Shown here in pieces: positions 1-8,160 of a stretch of 37,150 bases of DNA. Made by a program: the position numbers and the translations under genes. The notes under the pieces were generated by a model. That model made no database searches, was not told the origin of the DNA, and worked only from the letters and a program-made list of their open reading frames with translations. This DNA comes from Nocardia carnea (GTDB taxonomy: Bacteria; Actinomycetota; Actinomycetes; Mycobacteriales; Mycobacteriaceae): the NCBI RefSeq assembly GCF_029869215.1, contig NZ_JARWPM010000436.1:1-37150 (forward strand). Direction: 5' to 3'. How positions within the stretch are numbered: the stretch's first letter is position 1; each line of letters begins with the position of its first letter.

Positions 1-208
1 GTTCTCCGGGGTTGGGGGTTTATCTCGCGCATGCGGCACCATCTGGGGTCCCACCCCCCCAACTTGTTGTTCTTTTTTTTTTTGGCGCGCGCGGGGGCGG
101 CGCGGGGTTCGGCCCTCTTGGTCCCTGCTGTCAGCGCTCGATGCGACGCGGCGCAGCCGCGAGTGTCGAGCGCTGACAGCAGGGACCAAGAGGGCCGAAA
201 CCCGCGCC
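1..208. repeat. Fold-back inverted duplication at the contig tip (artefact)
   Basis: Positions 99-140 and 167-208 form a 42-bp inverted repeat with essentially one mismatch, around a 26-nt centre. Reading further out, bases 1-98 still align base for base with the reverse complement of about 209-306, but with many substitutions and long T, G and C runs. Accuracy falling with distance from the fold, next to the sequence end, is typical of a fold-back or low-quality read extension and not of a biological repeat. No transposase or other mobile gene lies beside it. Bases 1-140 should not be used for annotation. Confidence 0.8.
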
Positions 209-252
209 GCCGCAGGCGGCGCAAAACAAACACAGCACAGGAGGTTGGGGCG

Positions 253-2196
253 GTGGAACCGCAGTGGGTGCCGAGTGCACGGGATATCGCCGATGCCCGG
301 GTCACCGATTTCGCTCGTTTCGTCGAGGCGCGGACAGGTGCCACGCTTCCGGACTATCACGCCCTGTGGCGGTGGTCGGTGGACCATCTCGCCGATTTCT
401 GGGGCGCGTTGTGGGAGTACTTCGACCTCGGTCCCGCCCCGGATACGGTGCTGTCGGGCACCGGGATGCCGGGCGCGCAATGGTTTCCCGGCACCACCCT
501 GAACTATGTGGACCGGGTGATCACCCAGGCCCGTACCGACCGGCCGGCGATCCTGCAGGTCACCGAGGACTCCGGGGAGATCACCGAAACCTCCTGGGCC
601 GGCCTGCTGGCGGGAGTGGCCGCTTTCGCCGGTACGCTGCGCGAACTCGGTGTGCGGCCCGGTGACCGGGTGATCGGTTATCTGCCGAATATCACCGAAA
701 CCGTCATCGCCTTCCTGGGTACGGCGGCGGTCGGCGCCGTGTGGAGCGCCTGTGGTCAGGACTATTCGGCCAAGGCCGCCCTCGACCGGCTGGGCCAGCT
801 CGAACCCACCGTGCTCGTCACCGCCGACGGCTACCGTTACGGCGGTAAGGCCCACGACAAGAGCGCCGATATCGCCGCGCTGCGCGCCGGGCTGGATACA
901 CTGCGCGCCACGATCGTGGTTTCGCGGCTGGGTGTCGAGATTCCGGACAGCACGCCGTGGTCGGTGGCCGCGGACCCCGCCGGGCACACCCTGCCCGCGA
1001 CCGAACCGGTCGATTTCTCCCATCCGCTGTGGATCGTTTTCTCCTCCGGCACCACCGGGCTGCCCAAAGGGATCGTGCACGGGCACGGCGGCGTGCTCCT
1101 GGAACATCTCAAAGCCGTTGCGCTGCAATCGGATATCGGGCTCGACGATACGTTCCTCTGGTACACCAGCCCGAGCTGGATGATGTGGAATTTCCAGATC
1201 GCCGGCCTGCTCACCGGGGCGACCATCGTCTGCTACGACGGCAGTCCCGCGCACCCGCGGCCGGACACCCTGTGGGAGATCGCCGCCCGCACCGGCACCA
1301 CCGTGCTCGGAACCAGTCCCGGCTACGTGCTCGGCTGTATGAAAGCCGGTTCGGTACCGGCGACCGACCACGATCTTTCCGCGCTGCGGCTCATCGGCAT
1401 CACCGGCTCCTCCTTACCGCCGGCCTCCTCGTTGTGGCTGCACGACAACGCCGGTGGTGTTCCGGTCGCCTCGATCAGCGGCGGCACCGATGTGGTGTCG
1501 GCCTTCGCCGGTGGGGTGCGCACGGTTCCGGTGTGGCCGGGTGAACTGTCGGCGCCGTACCTGGGGGTCGCGCTGGACGCCTACGACGAGGCAGGGCGGC
1601 CGGTCCGTGACGAGGTGGGTGAACTGGTGATCACGGCCCCCATGCCGTCCATGCCGATCTACTTCTGGCGTGACCCCGACGGCACCCGCTACCACGACGC
1701 CTACTTCGACACCTACCCCGGCGTCTGGCGGCACGGTGACTGGATCACCCGGACCGGCCACGGCAGCGTGGTGGTCCACGGCCGCTCCGATTCCACCCTC
1801 AACCGGCACGGGATCCGGATGGGCAGCGCCGATATCTATCAGGCGGTGGAACGCCTGCCGGAGATCGCCGAAGCCCTCGTCATCGGGGCGGAACAACCGG
1901 ACGGCGGCTACTGGATGCCTCTGTTCGTCGTCCTGGCGCCGGGCGCGGAACTCACCGACGAGCTGCGCGACCGGATCAAGACGGTCATCCGCACCGAATG
2001 CTCGCCCCGCCATGTCCCCGACGAGATCCTCGCTGCACCGGCCGTCCCGCACACCCGTACCGGCAAGAAACTCGAGGTCCCGATCAAACGCCTGTTCCAG
2101 GGTGCGGACCCGGCGCGCGTGGTGGAACGCAGCGCCGTCGACGACCCCGCGCTCCTCGACTGGTACACCGGTATCCGCCCGCCCGGCCGCCGCTGA
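253..2196 (+). CDS. Acetoacetyl-CoA synthetase (acetoacetate-CoA ligase)
   Basis: A 647-aa enzyme of the ANL adenylate-forming superfamily, of normal length for acetoacetate-CoA ligase. It should activate acetoacetate with ATP and CoA to acetoacetyl-CoA in the cytoplasm, feeding ketone-body or polyketide-type carbon into central metabolism. An acetyl-CoA-synthetase-type N-terminal segment (WRWSVDHLADFW, near residue 40) comes first. The P-loop-like core SSGTTGLPKG lies near residue 264 and the A10 motif TRTGKK near residue 602, with the catalytic lysine about residue 605. The GTG at 253 is chosen because AGGAGG sits at 239-244, eight bases upstream. The open frame continues back to 31, but that part lies in the fold-back artefact. 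Acetoacetate as substrate is inferred from whole-length resemblance; another short 3-oxo acid is possible. It is followed by 387 bases without a gene. Confidence 0.9.
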   Translation: MEPQWVPSARDIADARVTDFARFVEARTGATLPDYHALWRWSVDHLADFWGALWEYFDLGPAPDTVLSGTGMPGAQWFPGTTLNYVDRVITQARTDRPAILQVTEDSGEITETSWAGLLAGVAAFAGTLRELGVRPGDRVIGYLPNITETVIAFLGTAAVGAVWSACGQDYSAKAALDRLGQLEPTVLVTADGYRYGGKAHDKSADIAALRAGLDTLRATIVVSRLGVEIPDSTPWSVAADPAGHTLPATEPVDFSHPLWIVFSSGTTGLPKGIVHGHGGVLLEHLKAVALQSDIGLDDTFLWYTSPSWMMWNFQIAGLLTGATIVCYDGSPAHPRPDTLWEIAARTGTTVLGTSPGYVLGCMKAGSVPATDHDLSALRLIGITGSSLPPASSLWLHDNAGGVPVASISGGTDVVSAFAGGVRTVPVWPGELSAPYLGVALDAYDEAGRPVRDEVGELVITAPMPSMPIYFWRDPDGTRYHDAYFDTYPGVWRHGDWITRTGHGSVVVHGRSDSTLNRHGIRMGSADIYQAVERLPEIAEALVIGAEQPDGGYWMPLFVVLAPGAELTDELRDRIKTVIRTECSPRHVPDEILAAPAVPHTRTGKKLEVPIKRLFQGADPARVVERSAVDDPALLDWYTGIRPPGRR

Positions 2197-2583
2197 CACC
2201 CACTCCCGTCGCCCGACGCTGCGGGTACGCGGCCGGGACGCACCGGTTGCCGCCCTTCGGCACCGGCCGTAAACGAGCGCACCCGGTGTCGGGCTGCGCC
2301 CCAGGCATATGTGCGCAAGCCCGCCGGCCGCGGTCCTCGCCTGCGCCCCGGCACGCGCGGCTGCCCGAGGACACTTGCACCGGACGGGGCGGGAGCGCGC
2401 GGCAGCCTTTGCCGCGTCCGCGCCGCGGCTCGTGCATCTGCGTGCGCGTCAGGCGGCCGCACCCGTGCGCGCTGCGCAAAATGCGCCGGTCGGCACCGTG
2501 CGCCAACTACCCTGATCCCAGCCGTTCCATCAGCAAGGCCCGCTCCACCCGTACGCATTATGTTCAGGGAGAGGACAGGCGCT
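2197..2583. other. Intergenic region without a recognisable gene
   Basis: This stretch separates the synthetase from the alcohol dehydrogenase. It holds one terminator-like hairpin near its left end. CATTAT at 2556-2561 is a possible -10 element for the dehydrogenase, and a purine-rich ribosome site (AGGGAGAGGA, about 2566-2575) precedes its ATG. The dehydrogenase frame stays open back to 2311, but that extension has no homology-like content and no ribosome site. Confidence 0.6.
2243..2266 (+). terminator. Terminator-like hairpin after the acetoacetyl-CoA synthetase gene
   Basis: CCGGTTGCCG at 2243-2252 pairs with CGGCACCGG at 2258-2266 over nine base pairs with one bulged T and a five-base loop. 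It begins 46 bases after the stop codon. There is no T-tract, as is common for actinobacterial hairpins, so termination is inferred from position alone. Confidence 0.35.
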
Positions 2584-3624
2584 ATGAAGGCTCTGCAATA
2601 CGTGACCCCCGGGGCGGAACCGGAAGTCCGCGAGATTCCCACACCCGAACCCGGCCCCGGTGAGGTACTCCTCGAGGTGACCGCGGCCGGCGTGTGTCAC
2701 TCCGACGATTTCGTCATGAACAATCCGCCGGAAATGTTCGGTATCGAACTGCCGCTGACACTCGGGCACGAGGGCGCCGGCCGGGTCGCCGCCGTGGGCG
2801 CCGGTGTCCGGGGTGTCGATATCGGCACGAATGTCGTGGTCTACGGCCCGTGGGGCTGTGGTAACTGCTGGTTCTGCGCGCAGGGCTTGGAGAACTACTG
2901 TTCCCGAGCCGCCGAACTGGGGATCTTCCCGCCCGGACTCGGTGCCCCGGGCGCCATCGCCGAGTACCTGATTGTCGATTCGCCGCGCCATCTGGTGCCG
3001 ATCGGCGACCTCGACCCGGTGGCCACCGTGCCCCTCACCGACGCCGGCCTCACCCCGTATCACGCCATCAAACGCTCATCGGACAAGCTGCGCGCGGGCT
3101 CGTGGACCGTGGTGATCGGCAGCGGCGGCCTCGGCCATGTGGCGATCCAGCTGCTGCGGCATATGTCCTCCACCCGGGTCGTCGCCTTGGATGTGAACGA
3201 CGAGAAACTCGACTTCGCGCGCTCGGTGGGCGCGCACGAGGCCGTGCTCTCCGACGAGAAGGCCGCCGAGAACGTCCGCAAGATCACCGGCCCGGCGGGT
3301 GCGGCCCTGGTCCTCGATTTCGTGGGGTTCCAGCCGACGATCGATACCGCCATGGCCGTGGCGGGAGTGGATTCCGATGTGACGATCGTCGGGATCGGGG
3401 ACGGCAAATCGGCCGCCCGGATCGGCTTCGGCCTCAGCCCCTACGAGGCGACCGCCACCTCCCCGTACTGGGGAGCTCGCGCCGAACTCATCGAACTCAT
3501 CGATCTGGCGCACGCCGGGGTGCTCGATATCGCCGTCGAACGTTTCTCCCTCGACGACGCCCCTGAGGCCTATCGCCGGCTCGCCGCCGGCACCCTGCGT
3601 GGCCGGGCGGTCATCGTGCCGTAG
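2584..3624 (+). CDS. Zinc-dependent, NAD-preferring secondary alcohol dehydrogenase (ADH-A-like)
   Basis: A 346-aa medium-chain dehydrogenase/reductase that should interconvert alcohols with ketones or aldehydes using NAD. From end to end it recalls ADH-A of Rhodococcus ruber, which has the same length. Catalytic zinc ligands are Cys38 (GVCHSD), His62 (GHEG) and Asp153 (PLTDAG). Structural zinc ligands are Cys92, Cys95, Cys98 and Cys106. The nucleotide loop GSGGLG lies at 179-184, and Asp203 at the end of the second Rossmann strand favours NAD over NADP. The ATG at 2584 is chosen because homologous proteins begin MKALQY and AGGGAGAGGA precedes it; the frame is open further upstream. It is probably monocistronic. 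The physiological substrate cannot be read from the sequence. Confidence 0.93.
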   Translation: MKALQYVTPGAEPEVREIPTPEPGPGEVLLEVTAAGVCHSDDFVMNNPPEMFGIELPLTLGHEGAGRVAAVGAGVRGVDIGTNVVVYGPWGCGNCWFCAQGLENYCSRAAELGIFPPGLGAPGAIAEYLIVDSPRHLVPIGDLDPVATVPLTDAGLTPYHAIKRSSDKLRAGSWTVVIGSGGLGHVAIQLLRHMSSTRVVALDVNDEKLDFARSVGAHEAVLSDEKAAENVRKITGPAGAALVLDFVGFQPTIDTAMAVAGVDSDVTIVGIGDGKSAARIGFGLSPYEATATSPYWGARAELIELIDLAHAGVLDIAVERFSLDDAPEAYRRLAAGTLRGRAVIVP

Positions 3625-3765
3625 CCACCCGCCGAGAAGGTACCGGGCACCGCCCGGGCGAACGCGACCACCGGCGGCGCGGCCCGCACTCCGGACGCGG
3701 ACAGAAGACGTCCCTGACCGGGGTGCGGGACGTTGTCGCCGGTCGACCGACGATAGGATTACGGG

Positions 3766-5070
3766 ATGAGCGTCGACAACAGCCGGGCCCGGCCGTCCAC
3801 GCATCCGGTACGCGTGCGCGGTCGCGACGACCTGGCCGGAGACGGCGCCGACGCCCGCAAGGCCGACGGTGAGCTGCCCGCCCGTCCGGTCCGGCGGCGG
3901 CCGAAGAACCGGCGGGCGCAGATCGCGGCGGCCGCCGCCAACGCGTTCGGGTCGCTCGGCTATCACGGCGTGAGCATGGAGGATATCGCCGGCGGGCTGG
4001 GGATCAGCTCGGCGGCGCTGTACCGGCACTATCCCAGCAAATACGCGCTGTTCCAGGAGGAATCGCTGCGGGTCGGGCAGGCACTGGCCGAATCGGTGCG
4101 ATTGCCCCCCGAAGCGCAGAGCCGGCCACCGCAGCAGCGGCTGCGGGAGGTTCTGGAATCGCTGAGCGCGGTCACCGTCGCCAATCGGGCCAGTGTCGCG
4201 CTGGTGCGCTGGGAGGGCCGCTACCTCGAACCGGCCGATCGCGAGATCCGGGCCGAACAGCAGACGGCGGTCCTGGACACGCTGGAGGAGCAGCTCGCCG
4301 CGTACGCCCCGGACCTGAGCAACGGTGATCGCAAGGTCCTCGCGATCTCCGTCCTGTCCACGATCACCAGCATCGCCGACCATCATGCCGCGCTGCCGAC
4401 GAAAGCTCTTGTCGCGCTGCTGGTTTCGACCTGTTTCGCCCTCGCGGACACCACTCTTCCGGCCCCGGTGGATATTCCGCCCGCGCCACCGGTGGAGATA
4501 CCGGAATCGTTCAAACACGAACTGCTGCTGCGCAAAGGCGTGGAATTGTTCCATGCCCGCGGCTACCCGAATGTGAGCGTCGAGGATATCGCCACCGCGG
4601 CCGGGCTGTCTGCGGCCTCCGCGGTGTATCGCTTCTATCGCGGTAAGAGCGATCTGCTCACCGCCGCGTTCCGGCGCGCCGCCGAACGGGTCTCGAGTGC
4701 CATCGGCCCTGCCGTGGCCTCCGCCGCCGGGCCGCGGGAGGCCCTGGATTCACTGGTCGAACAGTATGTGGCGGGATCGTTCGCCGAACGGGAACTGACC
4801 TTCGTGTACTACACCGAATTCCAGCATGTGCCCGCCGAGGAACGCGCCGCGCTCCGCAATGTGCAGCGGTTGAGCGTGGACGAATGGGCCCGGCTGGTCC
4901 GCCAGGTCCGGCCCGATCTCTCCGCGCCGCAGGCCCGGTTCCTGGTGCACGCGGCCTTCGCGCTGGTCGTCGATCTCGGGCGATCCTTCGGCACCGTCCC
5001 CATCGCCTCGCAGCAGCGGGTGGCACTGCTCATGCAGACCGTGCTGTACGGCCGCCCCACCGGCAGCTGA
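3766..5070 (+). CDS. Transcriptional regulator with two tandem TetR DNA-binding domains
   Basis: A 434-aa protein, about twice the usual TetR length. A basic, disordered-looking leader of ~45 residues comes first. The first TetR helix-turn-helix spans about 51-97 (MEDIAGGLGISSAALYRHYPSK) and the second about 250-302 (VEDIATAAGLSAASAVYRFYRGKSD abbreviated: VEDIATAAGLSAASAVYR then FYRGKSD). Each is followed by a helical region that could be a ligand or dimer domain, so the chain looks like two fused TetR units. The second recognition region has an extra residue (SAASAVYR) compared with the first. Two-headed TetR proteins are known in mycobacteria and nocardiae. The ligand and targets are unknown; the dehydrogenase upstream is a possible target. 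The gene converges on the mce operon with only 19 bases between stop codons. The ATG at 3766 lacks a strong ribosome site, so a leaderless transcript or other start is possible. Confidence 0.85.
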   Translation: MSVDNSRARPSTHPVRVRGRDDLAGDGADARKADGELPARPVRRRPKNRRAQIAAAAANAFGSLGYHGVSMEDIAGGLGISSAALYRHYPSKYALFQEESLRVGQALAESVRLPPEAQSRPPQQRLREVLESLSAVTVANRASVALVRWEGRYLEPADREIRAEQQTAVLDTLEEQLAAYAPDLSNGDRKVLAISVLSTITSIADHHAALPTKALVALLVSTCFALADTTLPAPVDIPPAPPVEIPESFKHELLLRKGVELFHARGYPNVSVEDIATAAGLSAASAVYRFYRGKSDLLTAAFRRAAERVSSAIGPAVASAAGPREALDSLVEQYVAGSFAERELTFVYYTEFQHVPAEERAALRNVQRLSVDEWARLVRQVRPDLSAPQARFLVHAAFALVVDLGRSFGTVPIASQQRVALLMQTVLYGRPTGS

Positions 5071-5089
5071 GCGCGGCGGCCGGACCGGT

Positions 5090-5845
5090 TCACGGCAGGG
5101 GTGTGGCCAGCGGCGAGGTCATCTGATCGACCAGCCAGCGCCCGTCGGTTTTCTGCATCCGCATCACCATCGCCAGCTGGCCGGGCGCGGGCTGCCCCCG
5201 AGTGCCCAGACTGGTGATGGTCTGCCCGATCACCACCACGACCTCCGCGGAACCCGCACCGGCGGATTTCACGGCGCACTGGATATCGCCCGCGGTGGAC
5301 ACCACGTGACCGGCCACCAGGGCTTCCCGTAGTTCGGCGGTGGTGGTCTCGAATTCCTTCTTCCAGTCACCGGTCGCCCCTGCCAGCACGGCCGAGAAGT
5401 ACGGGTCGAGGTTCTGCGCGTCGTAGTTGGCCAGCACCGGCGCGTACCGGCAGGCCGCCTGCCGCGCCTCGTCGTGCGCGGCCAAGATTTCGGCCTTGTC
5501 CCGTTCCTGCACGAACAGGTAGCCCGCCGCCCCCACCGCCCCGATCAGCAGCAGCACCGCCACCGCGAGCGCGGAGAGCAGTACGCGTGGGCGCAGATGC
5601 GGGCCCACCGGTTTCCCGGCCTCCGCTCCGGTCGAACCCGCTGCGTGGTCGCCCGCGCCGGGGGCCGGAGGAGCCGAAGTTTCCACCGTGGGATCCGCCG
5701 CGACCGTACCGTTCGCCGACATCACATCGCCAGGTGACGTTTCGCCCGCCGCAGATTGCGCGGCGCCGGAGGCACTGTCGGCGGCAGACGACAGCGCGTC
5801 GTCCGCGGGCTCACCGGAATCGGGTTCGGCCGGCTTTTCGGTCAT
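5090..5845 (-). CDS. Mce-associated membrane protein (Mas/Mam type)
   Basis: A 251-aa protein and the last gene of the mce operon. The first ~85 residues are Ala/Gly/Ser/Pro-rich, acidic and probably cytoplasmic and disordered. One transmembrane helix follows at about 88-112. An outer domain of about 140 residues ends in a segment resembling the common Mce-associated C-terminus (RMQKTDGRWLVDQM). In mycobacteria such proteins stabilise or accessorise Mce importers; that role is inferred here. It starts 12 bases after the mceF stop with AGGAGAAG upstream, so it is co-transcribed. Most mce operons carry two or more such genes; only one is present here before the convergent TetR gene. Confidence 0.85.
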   Translation of the reverse strand: MTEKPAEPDSGEPADDALSSAADSASGAAQSAAGETSPGDVMSANGTVAADPTVETSAPPAPGAGDHAAGSTGAEAGKPVGPHLRPRVLLSALAVAVLLLIGAVGAAGYLFVQERDKAEILAAHDEARQAACRYAPVLANYDAQNLDPYFSAVLAGATGDWKKEFETTTAELREALVAGHVVSTAGDIQCAVKSAGAGSAEVVVVIGQTITSLGTRGQPAPGQLAMVMRMQKTDGRWLVDQMTSPLATPLP

Positions 5846-5857
5846 TCTCGTCTTCTC

Positions 5858-7039
5858 CTAACGACCCGGGATCGGGCGGGACATCTCATCACCGCTGACA
5901 CCCGGCGGCGGGCCGGCGGTGTTGTCGGGCACATCGGGCCGGGGTGCGTTCGCCGAACCGCGCACCTGCAGCGCGGGATCGTTCGTGACGCAGTAGTTGT
6001 ACAGACGAACCCGGGTATCGGCCACCGGTTCGGTCGGTGTGACCGGAATGGTGTTGTATTCGCAGGTGGGGCGCGGCCAGATATCGACCAGCGTATGGAA
6101 CATTCCGCCGTGTACCGGCACGTTCAACGCCGCGGTACCGGCGCGCAGCGCCGGGAAGAGGGCCGCGATCGCCGGCTGGCGCAGTTTCGCCGCGCGGGTG
6201 ATCGCCACGAAATTGGTGACCAGGTTGGTGATCGGGTCCTGGGTTTCGGCGACGAACCCGCCCAGGGTGGCCAGCTGGCCGGGTGCCAGGTCCAAGAGTT
6301 GCCGCACTTCTTCGTCGGCGGCGGTCAATTGCTGGAACAGCGCGGTCGCCGAGCCCGTGAGTGTGCCGAGGTCGGGTTGCGCGTACTGCGTGGTCTCGGC
6401 GATCACGGTGAGGTTCTCGATCAGCTGGCGGGTCTGCGGGAGCAGATCTTCGAGCCCGGCCATGGCCCGGCTGATCCCGGAGATCATATTGCGCAGCCGG
6501 TCCGGCCCGCCCGCCAGCGCCTTGTCCAGTTCGTCGACGATCACCGTGAGGCGTTCCGGGTTGAGACCGCTGATCATGGCGCTCATATTCGACAGCAGCG
6601 AATGCACCGTCACCGGGATCCGGGTGCGTTCCACCTCGACCCGGTCGCCGTCGCGCAGGTACGGCCCGGTATCGGAGTCCGGCCGGAAATCCAGGTACTG
6701 CTCGCCGACCGCGGACAACCGCCCGACCACCACCGTGCCGCCGACGGGGATCTTCGTCGCCGAATCGATATCGGCGATCGCCTCTATCCCGGTATCGGAT
6801 ACCCGGACCTCGGCGACCCGTCCGACCCGGGTGCCGCGGAAGTTCACATCGTTCTCGGCGAGCAGCCCGCCGGACCCGGTGAGTTCCACGGTCACCCGGT
6901 AAGTGCTGTTCGGCAGCAGATTGATCCGCAGTACTTCCGCACCGAGATATCCGCAGCCGGCGATCAGGACGACCACCAGCCCGATATTCGCGACGCCGAT
7001 CCGGTGCCGCACCAACCAGTTCCACAACGGAATGTTCAT
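5858..7039 (-). CDS. mceF: Mce family protein F (MceF-like lipid-transport subunit)
   Basis: 393 aa. A short N-terminus and one membrane helix at about 15-35 (IGVANIGLVVVLIAGCGYLG) precede an MCE domain at about 40-120. This contains the F-type pattern of a GSGGL turn, then VNFRGTRVGRV and SAVGEQYLDF. A long helical region and a Pro-rich C-terminus follow. In Mce systems such subunits are thought to form a periplasmic tunnel moving lipids or sterols to the YrbE permeases. Its ATG overlaps the mceE stop by four bases (ATGA), indicating translational coupling. Assignment to position F rests on order and on the GSGGL/VGEQY signatures. Confidence 0.9.
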   Translation of the reverse strand: MNIPLWNWLVRHRIGVANIGLVVVLIAGCGYLGAEVLRINLLPNSTYRVTVELTGSGGLLAENDVNFRGTRVGRVAEVRVSDTGIEAIADIDSATKIPVGGTVVVGRLSAVGEQYLDFRPDSDTGPYLRDGDRVEVERTRIPVTVHSLLSNMSAMISGLNPERLTVIVDELDKALAGGPDRLRNMISGISRAMAGLEDLLPQTRQLIENLTVIAETTQYAQPDLGTLTGSATALFQQLTAADEEVRQLLDLAPGQLATLGGFVAETQDPITNLVTNFVAITRAAKLRQPAIAALFPALRAGTAALNVPVHGGMFHTLVDIWPRPTCEYNTIPVTPTEPVADTRVRLYNYCVTNDPALQVRGSANAPRPDVPDNTAGPPPGVSGDEMSRPIPGR

Positions 7040-8160
7040 CGCGGACCCTCCTGCGGAACCGGCTGCGGCGGACTGGTCAACCGGCCCTGGATCTTCTGCA
7101 ATACCTGCGCGAGGCTGCCGATGAACGCCGGCACATCCGTCCCATCCGGCAGCCGGCTCTTGGAGGGGTCGGTCAGAGCGCCGATACTCAGGTAGGAAAC
7201 CCGCCCCGCGACCGATAGCGCCGGACCTTCGAAGGACTGTTCCAGCGAGGGATACAGCGCGTGCAAGCCCTCGAGGGTCTGCCGCAGATTATCGCCCATC
7301 GCCGTGAAACCGCCCATGAGCCGGCGGATGCTGTCGAACAAGCTGATGAATTCCGGACTGGTGGTATCGGTGAAATCGCCGAGCGCGGCCGTGGTGACCG
7401 AAATCTTCTGGATCAGGCCGGTGATATCGCGGTTGTTCTCGGCCACGAGCGCGAGCAGATCGGGGAAAGTATCCGCCGCTTCACCCAATTCCTGTTTGCG
7501 AGCGGCGAGTTCACCGGTGAGCGTGTTCACCCCGTGCAGCACACTGTCGATATCGGCGGTCCGGGCGTTCAAGGCGCTGAGCACCTGCGTCATCTCGGTG
7601 ATCAGATGCGCCAATTGCGGTGCGCGCCCGGCGAACATGGAGTCCATTTCCGCGGTGATCCGCGCCGCCTGGTTCAACCCGCCGCCGTTGAGCAGCAGCG
7701 AGACCGACACCATGAGTTCCTCCACCGAGGCCCCGGCACCGGTGTGATCGGTATCGATCACATCGCCCTCGCCGAGCAGTGCCGCGTTCGGGTCCTCCCG
7801 GGGGAGGGTCATGGCGACGAAGATATCGCCGAGCGGCGTGGCCTGCCGTAATTCGGCGGTGGTACCGCGCGGCAACTGGATGTCCTCGCGGATCAACATC
7901 CGCACATCGGCGATGAAATCCGTGGTGGAGATATCGGTGACCACCCCGATATCGGTGCCCCCGATTTTCACGTGAGCGCGTTCGGGAAGGTTGAGCGCAT
8001 CCTCGAACCGGGCCTGCACGGTGTATCCGGGCCCCCCGATACCCGGTTCGGGCATCGGCACATCATGGACGGTCACCGCACCGCATGCTGGTACTGCGAG
8101 CACCGCGGCACTCAGCACGACTGCCAGCACTCTCCGGCCCATCCGGCTTCCGTTCCTCAT
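7036..8160 (-). CDS. mceE: Mce family lipoprotein E
   Basis: 374 aa. The N-terminal signal ends in VPAC (Cys about 26), a plausible lipobox, so the protein is probably anchored to the outer face of the membrane by lipid. The MCE domain follows at about 45-125, with LPERAHVKIGGTDIGVV and the segment ATPLGDIFVA. A long helical region then reaches the C-terminus, which has an unusual Gln/Pro-rich end. MceE is the usual lipoprotein of the six-subunit set. Start and upstream stop overlap as ATGA. The substrate of this operon is not evident. Confidence 0.9.
   Translation of the reverse strand: MRNGSRMGRRVLAVVLSAAVLAVPACGAVTVHDVPMPEPGIGGPGYTVQARFEDALNLPERAHVKIGGTDIGVVTDISTTDFIADVRMLIREDIQLPRGTTAELRQATPLGDIFVAMTLPREDPNAALLGEGDVIDTDHTGAGASVEELMVSVSLLLNGGGLNQAARITAEMDSMFAGRAPQLAHLITEMTQVLSALNARTADIDSVLHGVNTLTGELAARKQELGEAADTFPDLLALVAENNRDITGLIQKISVTTAALGDFTDTTSPEFISLFDSIRRLMGGFTAMGDNLRQTLEGLHALYPSLEQSFEGPALSVAGRVSYLSIGALTDPSKSRLPDGTDVPAFIGSLAQVLQKIQGRLTSPPQPVPQEGPR

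Noticed and set aside
99..208. Insertion-sequence terminal repeats or a giant operator
   Set aside because: The repeat degrades into a noisy copy of its own flank toward the contig end and has no transposase, so an artefact explains it better.
31..252. Longer N-terminus of the acetoacetyl-CoA synthetase
   Set aside because: It lies largely in the fold-back artefact, has no family resemblance, and a strong AGGAGG site precedes the GTG at 253.
2311..2583. N-terminal extension of the alcohol dehydrogenase
   Set aside because: The ADH-A-like start at 2584 gives the full family length and has a ribosome site; the upstream part is arginine/alanine-rich random high-G+C frame.
3076..4554. 492-codon minus-strand open frame
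   Set aside because: It overlaps the dehydrogenase and the TetR gene on the other strand and has shadow composition.
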